The notes under the pieces were generated by a model. The model searched no databases and was not told where the DNA came from. It worked only from the letters and a program-made list of their open reading frames with translations. Below are positions 24,384 through 32,376 of a stretch of 34,978 bases of DNA, piece after piece. The position numbers and the translations under genes are program-made. This DNA is from Alphaproteobacteria bacterium. GTDB lineage: Bacteria > Pseudomonadota > Alphaproteobacteria > Sphingomonadales > SMXR01. Every line of letters begins with the position of its first letter. Positions within the stretch are counted from its first letter, which is position 1. The DNA lies in contig DAOWAS010000007.1 of NCBI GenBank assembly GCA_030634465.1, forward strand, positions 1 through 34,978. Direction: 5' to 3'.

Positions 24384-24433
24384 GTGTTTAGCGTCAAATA
24401 GAAACTAAAGTTATATTGAAGGCGAAGATAATT

Positions 24434-25597
24434 ATGAGGTCTTATTTATTTACTAGTGAATCGGTTTCCGAAGGACATCCTGACAAAGTAGCGGATAGAA
24501 TTTCGGATAGCATTGTTGACGCATATCTTGCAAAAGACCCGTTGTCGCGTGTGGCTGTGGAAACCATGGTTACAACAAACCGCATAATTCTCGCTGGCGA
24601 AGTTCGTGGACACCCATCAATAGATAACAAGGTTCTTGAAGAGGTTGCCCGTGCCGCTGTTAAAGACATTGGTTATGAGCAAGAAGGCTTCCATTGGAAA
24701 AATGCCAAGTTCCAATCATATGTACACGCCCAAAGTGCTGATATTGCCATGGGTGTTGATAGCTCAAGCAATAAAGACGAAGGTGCTGGTGATCAGGGAA
24801 TTATGTTTGGTTACGCTTGCCGCGAAACAGATACTTTAATGCCCGCTCCACTTAAATATTCTCATGATATTTTAGAGAGCTTGGCAATTGCCAGAAAGTC
24901 TGGTGCTATTAAAGGTCTGCAACCAGACAGTAAAAGCCAAATAACGTTATTATATGAAAACGGCCAACCAGTTCGCGCCACATCTATTGTGGTTTCAACC
25001 CAGCATGATGAAGATTTTACAGGTAGCGAGTTGCGCGAATATGTGCGCACCCATGTTGAAAAGGTTATGCCAAGCGGCTGGATGTGCCCAGACGAAGAGT
25101 TTTATGTAAACCCCACAGGCCAGTTTATTATTGGCGGGCCTGATGGTGACACAGGTCTTACTGGTCGTAAAATTATTGTGGATACATATGGCGGTGCCGC
25201 ACCACATGGTGGTGGTGCATTCTCAGGCAAAGACCCAACAAAGGTTGATCGCTCCGCCGCTTACATGGCGCGTTATTTAGCAAAAAATGTTGTGGCTGCT
25301 GGTCTTGGCGATAAATGCACCATTCAGTTGGCTTATGCCATTGGTGTTTCAAAGCCACTATCTGTTTATGTTGACCTGCATGGTACTGGCAAAATAGATG
25401 AAGAAAAATTGAGCATAGTATTGCAAGAAAGAGTGGACATGTCCCCTCGTGGTATTCGTGAGCATCTTGGTCTTAGCAAGGCAATTTATGCCCAAAGTGC
25501 GGCATATGGTCACTTTGGTAGAATTCCCGGTGCTGATGGCAGCTTTAGCTGGGAAAAAACCGACATTGCTGACGATTTGAAAGAAGCGTGCGCTTAA
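24434..25597 (+). CDS. metK: S-adenosylmethionine synthetase
   Basis: MetK makes SAM from methionine and ATP, supplying MiaB, TrmB and other methyltransferases. The 387-residue protein shows [17 protein letters not shown] (H15, D17, K18), [36 protein letters not shown] and [21 protein letters not shown], all family hallmarks. The ATG at 24434 is chosen because the conserved RSYLFTSES begins there; a TTG at 24416 would add a non-conserved extension. It is preceded by a long structured leader and followed after 10 bases by trmB. Confidence 0.97.
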   Translation: MRSYLFTSESVSEGHPDKVADRISDSIVDAYLAKDPLSRVAVETMVTTNRIILAGEVRGHPSIDNKVLEEVARAAVKDIGYEQEGFHWKNAKFQSYVHAQSADIAMGVDSSSNKDEGAGDQGIMFGYACRETDTLMPAPLKYSHDILESLAIARKSGAIKGLQPDSKSQITLLYENGQPVRATSIVVSTQHDEDFTGSELREYVRTHVEKVMPSGWMCPDEEFYVNPTGQFIIGGPDGDTGLTGRKIIVDTYGGAAPHGGGAFSGKDPTKVDRSAAYMARYLAKNVVAAGLGDKCTIQLAYAIGVSKPLSVYVDLHGTGKIDEEKLSIVLQERVDMSPRGIREHLGLSKAIYAQSAAYGHFGRIPGADGSFSWEKTDIADDLKEACA

Positions 25598-25607
25598 GGG
25601 TAAAGCT

Positions 25608-26324
25608 TTGCCAGATTCTACAAATTTAGCATCAACACACGGTAAGCATTTTTATGGCAGGAGAAAGGGGCACACCCTTTCTCCTCGTCAGAATGCTATG
25701 CTAGATACGCTTTTACCAAAACTTGCCGTTACCATTCCTGATGCTCCTGACGCACCAATTGATATTGATGCATTATTTGCCAGAAAAGACGCGCCATTGT
25801 GGTTGGAAATTGGCTTTGGCAAGGGTGAACATATTGCAACCCAAGCCAAGTGGAACCCTGAGGTTAATTTAATTGGTTGCGAGCCATTTATAAATGGCGT
25901 GGTTGGTTTGCTGTATATTATTGCCGATGAAAAACAGGAAAATATACGCATTTATCCTGATGATGCCAGAGATGTGTTGGAGCATTTACCAGATGCATCG
26001 GTTGAGCGCACATTTTTACTGCATCCTGACCCGTGGCCTAAAACCAAGCACGAAAAGCGCAGGTTTGTCAGTCAGGAAAACTTGGCTAGCTTGGCGCGGG
26101 TAATGAAAGATGGTGCTGAATTGCGCATTGGCACCGACCATTCTAATTATGCTAGGTGGACAATGTTGCAGCTAGATAGGTCGCCATTTTTCCAGTGGAA
26201 TGCAACCTCAGCCGACCAGTGGCGCATTCGCCCTGATGACTGGCCGGAAACAAGATACCAGCAAAAAGCACTAAAAGATGGGGTGAGTTCTGTTTATTTA
26301 AGCTTCAACAGGGTTTCACGCTAA
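25608..26324 (+). CDS. trmB: tRNA (guanine-N7-)-methyltransferase TrmB
   Basis: TrmB methylates G46 of tRNA using SAM. The 238-residue protein contains the alphaproteobacterial N-terminus YGRRKGHTLSPRQ, SAM motif LEIGFGKGEHI near residues 65-75, and the catalytic/substrate segment LLHPDPWPKTKHEKRRF near 136-152. The start is TTG at 25608: TAAGGG, which includes the metK stop, lies seven bases upstream, and there is no ATG before the conserved N-terminus. A strong 11-bp hairpin lies in codons 18-26. The gene is very likely cotranscribed with metK. Confidence 0.95.
   Translation: MPDSTNLASTHGKHFYGRRKGHTLSPRQNAMLDTLLPKLAVTIPDAPDAPIDIDALFARKDAPLWLEIGFGKGEHIATQAKWNPEVNLIGCEPFINGVVGLLYIIADEKQENIRIYPDDARDVLEHLPDASVERTFLLHPDPWPKTKHEKRRFVSQENLASLARVMKDGAELRIGTDHSNYARWTMLQLDRSPFFQWNATSADQWRIRPDDWPETRYQQKALKDGVSSVYLSFNRVSR
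25659..25685 (+). other. Perfect 11-bp hairpin inside the 5' part of trmB
   Basis: AGGAGAAAGGG (25659-25669) is perfectly complementary to CCCTTTCTCCT (25675-25685) around a five-base loop. It lies 50 bases after the trmB start. Its 5' arm contains a Shine-Dalgarno-like AGGAG. It may slow ribosomes, protect the metK mRNA 3' end or be an RNase III-type site. Confidence 0.7.
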
Positions 26325-26356
26325 AATTCACTTAATAGCAAATTTGCAGTAAAAGC

Positions 26357-26385
26357 TTGATTGCTGTGGCGTCAGGGTATATATG
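26357..26385 (+). promoter_or_regulatory. Probable promoter of the rimP-nusA-infB operon
   Basis: TTGATT (26357-26362), a 17-base spacer and TATATG (26380-26385) form a good sigma-70-type promoter 33 bases after the trmB stop. The transcript would have a leader of about 115 bases before rimP. Confidence 0.55.
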
Positions 26386-26426
26386 GTTCACTGATTACGA
26401 TTACATTGTTGGTTAATTTATGAATT

Positions 26427-26449
26427 TGGGCCAACGCCCATTTTTTTTT
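26427..26449 (+). terminator. Terminator/attenuator hairpin in the rimP leader
   Basis: TGGGC (26427-26431) pairs with GCCCA (26436-26440) around CAAC, directly followed by nine T residues (26441-26449). The stem is short but GC-rich with a perfect U-tract. Because it lies downstream of the probable rimP promoter it could attenuate the operon as well as end metK-trmB transcription. Confidence 0.6.
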
Positions 26450-26459
26450 GGCCTAAGCA

Positions 26460-26503
26460 AACTTGGTTTTTTTGACTTAAACTAACTTGGATTTTTTTGA
26501 TTG
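26460..26503 (+). repeat. Imperfect U-rich repeat before rimP
   Basis: AACTTGG followed by T7 and GACTT (26460-26478) is repeated as AACTTGGA, T7 and GATTG (26484-26503), 24 bases apart. The second copy abuts the rimP ATG and occupies the place of a Shine-Dalgarno. Confidence 0.6.
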
Positions 26504-26505
26504 CT

Positions 26506-27006
26506 ATGGATATTAACACGGACACAGATCAGCTAAACGCTTTACTGGAACCCATTATAACAGGTATGGGTTTTGAGCTTATTCGCATAAGCTATGGCGG
26601 GGCGGACAGGCCAGTGTTGCAAATAATGGCAGAGCGCCCAGATGGCACAATGTCTATTGAAGATTGCACCAGGCTTTCTCGTGAAATATCCACAATCATG
26701 GATGTGGAAGACCCTATTGCCAGTAACTTTTCGTTAGAAGTAAGTTCGCCGGGCATTGACCGCCCACTAACAAGGCTAAAGGACTTTGATAATTATTCAG
26801 GGTTTGAAGCTAAAGTTGTTTTGAAAATTGCTGTAGATGACCGCAGGCGTTTTCGTGGTACTATACTTGGCACTTCGGGCGAAAATGTTTTGCTTAGGAC
26901 GACGGACACCGATGAAGAGTTTAGCTTTGTATTAGATGATATTCAAAGTGCAAAACTGGTTATTACAGATGAGTTGCTAAAAGCCAGCCAGAAACAAAAA
27001 CAGTAA
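26506..27006 (+). CDS. rimP: Ribosome maturation factor RimP
   Basis: RimP assists 30S subunit assembly. The 166-residue protein has the N-terminal domain with LLEPIITGMGFELIRISYG, the SIEDCTRLSREIS segment, and LEVSSPGIDRPLTRLKDF, the most conserved RimP motif, then a C-terminal SH3-like domain. The ATG at 26506 fits the family N-terminus; a TTG at 26497 is possible. Neither has a Shine-Dalgarno: the preceding bases are T-rich. It heads the rimP-nusA-ylxR-infB-rbfA-truB-rpsO cluster. Confidence 0.94.
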   Translation: MDINTDTDQLNALLEPIITGMGFELIRISYGGADRPVLQIMAERPDGTMSIEDCTRLSREISTIMDVEDPIASNFSLEVSSPGIDRPLTRLKDFDNYSGFEAKVVLKIAVDDRRRFRGTILGTSGENVLLRTTDTDEEFSFVLDDIQSAKLVITDELLKASQKQKQ

Positions 27007-27091
27007 TTGTTTTTTATTGGTTGAAGTTAAACAGATTAATACAAACTGAATTAAGATAGCGGGCTGTTGCCCCATAAATGGAGTTAGAACT

Positions 27092-28693
27092 ATGTCACTG
27101 GTAGTTGGCGCAAATAGATTGGAGCTTTTGCAAATTGCTGAGGCAGTTGCTCGGGAAAAAGCCATTGAAAAAGACCTTGTAATAGAGGCAATGGAAGAGG
27201 CTATTCAAAAAGCAGCTCGGGCGAAATATGGCGCCGAAAACGAAATTAGAGCGCAAATTGACCGTGACAATGGCGACATTCGCTTGTTCAGATTGATGGA
27301 AGTGGTTGAGGTTGTTGAAAACGCATCAACCGAAGTTGAGCTGAAAATTGCCAAGCTTGACCGTGATGATGTTGAAATTGGCGAGTTTATTGCTGACCCG
27401 TTGCCACCAATTGACTTTGGCCGCATTGCCGCCCAAACCGCCAAACAGGTTATTGTGCAAAAAGTGCGCGATGCTGAGCGTGAGCGTCAGTACGAAGAAT
27501 ATAAAGACCGTGCTGGTGAAATTATCACAGGTGTGGTGAAACGTGTTGAATATGGCAATGTTATTATCGATCTGGGCAAGGCCGAAGCTATTATGCGCCG
27601 TGACCAAGCGTTGCCACGTGAGCATGTGCGTATTAATGACCGCATTCGCGCCCATATTAAAGAGGTTCGTCGCGAACTTCGTGGTCCGCAAATTTTCCTT
27701 TCACGCACCACACCAGAATTTATGGCGCAATTGTTCGCCCAAGAAGTGCCAGAAATTTATGACGGCATTATTGAAATTAAATCAGTGGCTCGTGATCCCG
27801 GCAGTCGGGCAAAAATTTCTGTACTGTCAAACGATGGTAGCATTGACCCCGTAGGCGCCTGTGTGGGTATGCGCGGTTCTCGGGTTCAGGCAGTTGTTAG
27901 CGAACTTCAGGGTGAGAAAATTGATATTATTCAATGGTCACCAGACCCTGCTACTTTCATTGTTAACGCCCTTGCCCCTGCTGAAGTGGCGAAGGTTGTT
28001 ATGGATGAAGACAAGCAACGTATTGAAGTTGTTGTGCCTGATGACCACCTTAGCCTTGCTATTGGTCGCCGTGGTCAAAACGTGCGTTTGGCCTCTCAGC
28101 TTACCGCATGGACAATTGACATTCTTACCGAGGCTGAAGAAAGCGAACGTCGTCAAGAAGAGTTTGCGGCACAAAGTAAAATGTTCTTGGAAGCGCTGGA
28201 TGTTGACGAAACTCTTGCTCAGTTATTGGTGGTTGAGGGCTTTAGCGAACTAGAAGAAGTTGCTTATGTTGAGCCTGAAGAACTGATGAGCATTGAGGGT
28301 ATCGATGAAAGTTTGGTTGCTGAACTGCAACAACGTGCTGTTGATGTTTTGGAAGCTCGTAAAAGAGAAGCCGACGACAAACGTAAGGAACTTGGTGTTT
28401 CTGATGACCTGTTGAAAATTGAAGGCATGACCGCACCAATGATGGTGTTTTTGGGTGAAAACGAAGTTAAAACCCTTGATGATTTTGCAGGCTTGGCCGC
28501 AGATGAGCTTTCATCAACAGAAGATGGTTATTTTAGAAGCCTTAAGGTGGACGAAGAAGATGCTAACCACATGGTTATGCAAGCACGTGTGCTTATGGGC
28601 TGGGTAACAGAAGAAGAGCTAGCCGAAGAAGACACTAGTGCCGAACCAGAAGCTGAGGCCACAGAGGCTACAGAGGCGACAGAGGAGGCTTAA
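27092..28693 (+). CDS. nusA: Transcription elongation/termination factor NusA
   Basis: NusA binds RNA polymerase and nascent RNA and modulates pausing, termination and antitermination. In 533 residues: N-terminal polymerase-binding domain (1-~125), S1 domain (about 135-205, GEIITGVVKRVEYGNVIIDLG), KH1 (GACVGMRGSRVQAV), KH2 (AIGRRGQNVRLAS), and two C-terminal acidic helix-hairpin repeats (around 365-420 and 440-500). The tail is acidic, with a short EAT repeat. GGAG stands upstream of the ATG. An 85-base gap after rimP contains a short GGGC/GCCC stem. Confidence 0.97.
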   Translation: MSLVVGANRLELLQIAEAVAREKAIEKDLVIEAMEEAIQKAARAKYGAENEIRAQIDRDNGDIRLFRLMEVVEVVENASTEVELKIAKLDRDDVEIGEFIADPLPPIDFGRIAAQTAKQVIVQKVRDAERERQYEEYKDRAGEIITGVVKRVEYGNVIIDLGKAEAIMRRDQALPREHVRINDRIRAHIKEVRRELRGPQIFLSRTTPEFMAQLFAQEVPEIYDGIIEIKSVARDPGSRAKISVLSNDGSIDPVGACVGMRGSRVQAVVSELQGEKIDIIQWSPDPATFIVNALAPAEVAKVVMDEDKQRIEVVVPDDHLSLAIGRRGQNVRLASQLTAWTIDILTEAEESERRQEEFAAQSKMFLEALDVDETLAQLLVVEGFSELEEVAYVEPEELMSIEGIDESLVAELQQRAVDVLEARKREADDKRKELGVSDDLLKIEGMTAPMMVFLGENEVKTLDDFAGLAADELSSTEDGYFRSLKVDEEDANHMVMQARVLMGWVTEEELAEEDTSAEPEAEATEATEATEEA

Positions 28694-28719
28694 TATTTAA
28701 CCAAGCGATAGGCAAAAAA

Positions 28720-29343
28720 ATGGAAAATGAGCGCACATGCGTTGTCACCAGAGAGACAAAGTCTACAAGTGACCTTATTCGTTTTGTTGTCTCCCCGGAT
28801 GGGGTTTTGGTGCCAGATGTTTGGCGTAAACTTCCGGGGCGCGGTGTTTGGGTAAATGCTGAAAAGGAGCTTTTGCTTGATAAAAAAACCACTGACACAC
28901 TAAAGGTACGAGCGTCAGCTCAGTTTAAGAAAAAAGTGGAATTATTATCGGTGGGAGAAGAGCTTGTTGGGCTAATTGAAACTCAGCTTAAACAACAAGC
29001 GCTAAACAGATTAGGTTTGATGCGTGCATCGGGTCAGGCTGTTATGGGTTTCGAAAAAGTGGCAAGTGCCATACGCGGTGGTAAAATTAGGGTCTTGGTT
29101 GAGGCCTTAGATGGAAAAGAAGACGGCACATCAAAACTGCAAGGTTTATGCCGAGGTGGCGAGGCAAAAACTTTTGTAATTGATGTGTTTGACAGGGACG
29201 AATTGAGCAAGGCACTGGGTGGCGGAAACGTTGTTCATGTTGCGCTTTTAGATAAAAAACAATCGGAACGGTTTTTAATAGATGCCTTGCGATTGTCTCG
29301 GTTCCAAGGTAAAGCCATCAGGTGTTTAGGTGGTTTAGTTTAA
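28720..29343 (+). CDS. ylxR: YlxR-type RNA-binding protein with L7Ae-like C-terminal domain
   Basis: The 207-residue protein joins two RNA-binding modules. Residues 1-~80 are a YlxR (DUF448) domain: RTCVVTRET, LIRFVVSPDG and the hallmark GRGVWV. Residues ~95-200 resemble an L7Ae/YlxQ-like domain (QALNRLGLMRASGQAVMGFEKVASAIRGGKI). In Firmicutes these are two neighbouring genes; the fused form between nusA and infB is typical of alphaproteobacteria. An ATG with ATAGG upstream; 26 bases after nusA. Confidence 0.9.
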   Translation: MENERTCVVTRETKSTSDLIRFVVSPDGVLVPDVWRKLPGRGVWVNAEKELLLDKKTTDTLKVRASAQFKKKVELLSVGEELVGLIETQLKQQALNRLGLMRASGQAVMGFEKVASAIRGGKIRVLVEALDGKEDGTSKLQGLCRGGEAKTFVIDVFDRDELSKALGGGNVVHVALLDKKQSERFLIDALRLSRFQGKAIRCLGGLV

Positions 29344-29375
29344 CAGTCCTTTATTCTGGGGCTAAATGTGGTAAA

Positions 29376-29398
29376 ATTTCAAAACTGGTTTTTGAAAT
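29376..29398 (+). other. AT-rich hairpin before infB
   Basis: ATTTCAAAA (29376-29384) pairs perfectly with TTTTGAAAT (29390-29398) around CTGGT. It ends 21 bases before the infB ATG, next to the Shine-Dalgarno AAAGG, and might modulate initiation or act as a processing site. Confidence 0.45.
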
Positions 29399-29419
29399 AA
29401 GAAGTTAAAAGGCAAAAGC

Positions 29420-31930
29420 ATGAGCGATGGGCGTAAACTAACGACAGGTAACCGTGGACCACAAGGTGGTGCAACGGGCGCAGATGGCGGATCAAAGGTT
29501 CGTCAGAGCTTTAGTCATGGGCGCTCCAAACCCGTTGTTGTTGAGCGCAAACGCAAAAAATTACGTATGCCAGGCCAAGCACCAGCACCAGCGGTTGAGG
29601 TAAAACAACCACAAGCGCCTGTTATTCAAAAAGAAAAACCACAGGAAGACGGCAACCTGTCATCTCGCGAAAAAGATGTTCGTGCTGAAGCGTTAAAAGA
29701 TGCCATTCGCACCGCTGAAAGCGAGCGCATGAAGGCTAGCGAAAGCAAACGTATTCGCGAAAAAGACGAAGCCAAAGAAAAAGAAAAGCAAGCTCACCTA
29801 GACATTGAACGCAAAGCAAAAGAAGAAGCCGAAGCCAAAAAAACCGCTGAAGTAGAAGCCAAAACACTTGCGGCAGAAGCGGAAATTAAAGCATCAGAAG
29901 CCGCAGCAAAGCTGGCTCAAGAAGAAGATAAAGGTAGTGGTTTCGACGCCCGTAAAGCCGAAGAAGAAGCCCATAAGAAAAAGAAACAGGTTGCAGATAA
30001 GAAAAAACATGTTTCTCGTCCACGTGGTGGTGACCGCAGACGTAGCGGTAAGCTAACTGTAAACAGGGCGTTGCGCGGTGGTGATGATATAAGACCAAGA
30101 AGCTTGGCGGCAATGAAACGGGCGCAGGCTAAGAAAAAATTATACGAAAGTGGTGAGAAGCCAAAACGCACACTTGATGTAATTGTTCCTGAAATTATTT
30201 CTGTTCAGGAGCTGGCAAACCGCATGGCTGAGCGCGCCACTGATGTGATTAAAGTTCTTATGAACATGGATGTTATAGTTACGCTTAATGAAACCGTTGA
30301 CCAAGATACAGCAGAACTAGTGGTTCAAGAGTTTGGCCACAATATCAGACGTGTTAGCGAAAGCGATGTTGAAATTGGCCTTATGGGCGAAGAGGACGAT
30401 GAAAGTAACCTAGTAGCTCGTCCGCCAGTTATAACTGTTATGGGCCATGTTGATCACGGTAAAACCTCGCTTTTAGATGCCTTGCGGACAACAGATATTG
30501 TTGCGGGTGAGGCTGGCGGTATTACCCAACACATTGGTGCGTATCAAATAGAGCGCAAAGACGGCAACAAGCTAACTTTCCTAGACACACCGGGTCATGA
30601 AGCATTTAGTGAAATGCGCGCCCGCGGCGCTGGTGTTACCGACATTGTTATTTTGGTTGTTGCGGCTGACGATGGCATTAAGCCACAAACTATTGAGGCA
30701 ATTCACCACGCCAAAGCCGCCGAAGTGCCAATTATTATTGCCATTAATAAAATGGATAAAGATGGCGCTGACCCTGACCGTGTTCGTCAGGAATTGTTGC
30801 AACATGAAATTATTGTTGAAAAAATGTCTGGTGATGTTCTGGATGTTGAAATATCAGCGCTTAAGCGTCAGGGCTTGGATAAGCTAGAAGAAGCCATTGA
30901 ACTGCAAACAGAAATTCTAGAGCTAAAAGCCAATCCAAACAGATCTGCTGACGGCGTTGTGGTTGAGGCCAAGCTGGACAAAGGTCGCGGCCCTGTGACT
31001 ACAGTGTTGGTGCAACGTGGCACCCTTAAAATTGGCGACATTATTGTGGCTGGTACCCAGTGGGGTAAAGTTCGCGCCATTGTTGATGACCACGGTAAAA
31101 AGATTAAAACTGCCTTGCCTTCACAACCTGTTGAGGTGTTGGGCATGTCTGGCACGCCATCTGCTGGCAATAGCTTTGCTGTTGTTCAAACAGAAGCCCG
31201 CGCTAGAGAGGTTATTGAGTACCGTTTAGAGCGATTGAAAAAAGAAAAGAACTTCACTGGCGATGTTTCGTTAGAAGACATGTTCAATAAAATGTTAGAG
31301 GCCAAAGCTGAAGAAGTTCCGCTTGTTATTAAGGCGGATGTTCAGGGTACGTTGGAAGCTATAACACAGGCTATTAACAAGCTGGGCAATGATGAAATTA
31401 AAGCACGCATTTTACATGGCGGCGTTGGCGGAATTACCGAATCAGATGTATCCCTAGCTAGTGCATCAAAAGCGCCGATCATTGGGTTTAACGTTAAGAT
31501 TAATAGTGCGGCACAAAGATCAGCCAGAGCGGATGGTGTGGTAATTGAATATTACTCAGTAATTTACGACCTTGTAGATAGTGTTAAGGCCGCAATGGAA
31601 GGCCGCCTAGCACCAGCATTTGACGAAACCATTGTTGGTACTGTTGAGGTTAAAGAAGTGTTCTCCGCAGGTAAAACTGGCAAGGCTGCTGGTTGTATTG
31701 TTGTTGATGGTGTGGCTAGGGCTTCAGCCCAAGCTCGCTTGTTACGCGGTGAAGATGTAATTTATGAGGGCGATGTGTCATCACTCCGCCGCTTTAAAGA
31801 CGAAGTTAAAGAGGTGCAATCTGGCACAGAGTGCGGTGTTACTTTCGATAGCTGTTCAGATGTTAAAGCAGGCGATAAAATTGAGTTCTTTGAACTTAAA
31901 GAGCGCAAGCGCACCTTGTCAGATACTTAG
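29420..31930 (+). CDS. infB: Translation initiation factor IF-2
   Basis: IF-2 is the GTPase that places fMet-tRNA on the 30S subunit and promotes subunit joining. It has 836 residues. The N-terminal ~250 are charged, with a long alanine/glutamate/lysine coiled coil (about 90-200) and a basic stretch, as is common for this variable region. The GTPase core has G1 GHVDHGKT at 342-349, DTPGHEAF at 389-396 and NKMD at 443-446, and domains II, III and C2 follow. AAAGG precedes the ATG. It is 76 bases after ylxR and 26 before rbfA. Confidence 0.97.
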   Translation: MSDGRKLTTGNRGPQGGATGADGGSKVRQSFSHGRSKPVVVERKRKKLRMPGQAPAPAVEVKQPQAPVIQKEKPQEDGNLSSREKDVRAEALKDAIRTAESERMKASESKRIREKDEAKEKEKQAHLDIERKAKEEAEAKKTAEVEAKTLAAEAEIKASEAAAKLAQEEDKGSGFDARKAEEEAHKKKKQVADKKKHVSRPRGGDRRRSGKLTVNRALRGGDDIRPRSLAAMKRAQAKKKLYESGEKPKRTLDVIVPEIISVQELANRMAERATDVIKVLMNMDVIVTLNETVDQDTAELVVQEFGHNIRRVSESDVEIGLMGEEDDESNLVARPPVITVMGHVDHGKTSLLDALRTTDIVAGEAGGITQHIGAYQIERKDGNKLTFLDTPGHEAFSEMRARGAGVTDIVILVVAADDGIKPQTIEAIHHAKAAEVPIIIAINKMDKDGADPDRVRQELLQHEIIVEKMSGDVLDVEISALKRQGLDKLEEAIELQTEILELKANPNRSADGVVVEAKLDKGRGPVTTVLVQRGTLKIGDIIVAGTQWGKVRAIVDDHGKKIKTALPSQPVEVLGMSGTPSAGNSFAVVQTEARAREVIEYRLERLKKEKNFTGDVSLEDMFNKMLEAKAEEVPLVIKADVQGTLEAITQAINKLGNDEIKARILHGGVGGITESDVSLASASKAPIIGFNVKINSAAQRSARADGVVIEYYSVIYDLVDSVKAAMEGRLAPAFDETIVGTVEVKEVFSAGKTGKAAGCIVVDGVARASAQARLLRGEDVIYEGDVSSLRRFKDEVKEVQSGTECGVTFDSCSDVKAGDKIEFFELKERKRTLSDT

Positions 31931-31956
31931 AGCAATAATTTTAAGAGACGGTTTTC

Positions 31957-32376
31957 ATGAAAAAAAACAGCAAAGCTTCGGGTAGTGTTCGCCTGTTGCG
32001 GGTGGGTGAAACCATTCGCCACGCCCTAGCTGATATTTTATCTCGCGATATTGTTCACGACCCTGTTTTATATGGCGCGTCCATAACGGTTACGGCGGCA
32101 GATGTTAGCCCCGACCTGAGAAACGCTATTATTTATGTGCAGCCCTTGGGTGGCAAAGACAGTAAAGAAAAGGTCGAGGCTTTAAACAATGCGGCTGGCT
32201 TTTTGCGCGGGCAATTGGGCAAAATTGTTCACATAAAATATTTGCCAAAGCTAACCTTTGCCATTGATAAAAGTTTTGATGTTGCTGGTCGCATGAACGA
32301 GGTTTTTGCCGACCCTAAGGTTAGACAAGACCTTGATAGAGCCCAAGATAAAGACCAAGAAGAGACCGAAAGCTAA
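31957..32376 (+). CDS. rbfA: Ribosome-binding factor A
   Basis: RbfA is a KH-fold protein that helps late 30S maturation near the 16S 5' end. The 139-residue sequence has RLLRVGETIRHALADILSRDI, VTVTAADVSPDLRNAIIYV-like strands (ITVTAADVSPDLRNAIIYVQPLGG) and KYLPKLTFAIDKSFDVAGRMNEVF, all family-typical, and an acidic tail. It ends in TAA directly followed by the truB ATG. Confidence 0.95.
   Translation: MKKNSKASGSVRLLRVGETIRHALADILSRDIVHDPVLYGASITVTAADVSPDLRNAIIYVQPLGGKDSKEKVEALNNAAGFLRGQLGKIVHIKYLPKLTFAIDKSFDVAGRMNEVFADPKVRQDLDRAQDKDQEETES

Larger units (their letters stand above)
24220..24433 (+). promoter_or_regulatory. Structured leader region of metK
   Basis: This 214-base spacer holds no gene. 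Four structures are visible. ATGTG/CACAT (24294-24298, 24309-24313) form a hairpin. ACATTGAGGCT (24310-24320) pairs with AGCCTCACATGT (24348-24359) with one bulge. Within that, a small hairpin is followed by a T-rich run (24316-24340). A 20-base palindrome sits at 24364-24383. The 24310-24313 bases serve in two alternative helices. The layout is riboswitch- or attenuator-like. I see no match to the SAM-II or SAM/SAH aptamer consensus that I know. Confidence 0.45.

Noticed and set aside
24220-24433. Known SAM-II or SAM/SAH riboswitch upstream of metK
   Set aside because: The conserved bases of these aptamers as I know them were not found; only unassigned helices are claimed.
28650-28690. Nine-base EAT repeat at the end of nusA
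   Set aside because: Short acidic low-complexity tails are common at the NusA C-terminus; no sign of function beyond that.
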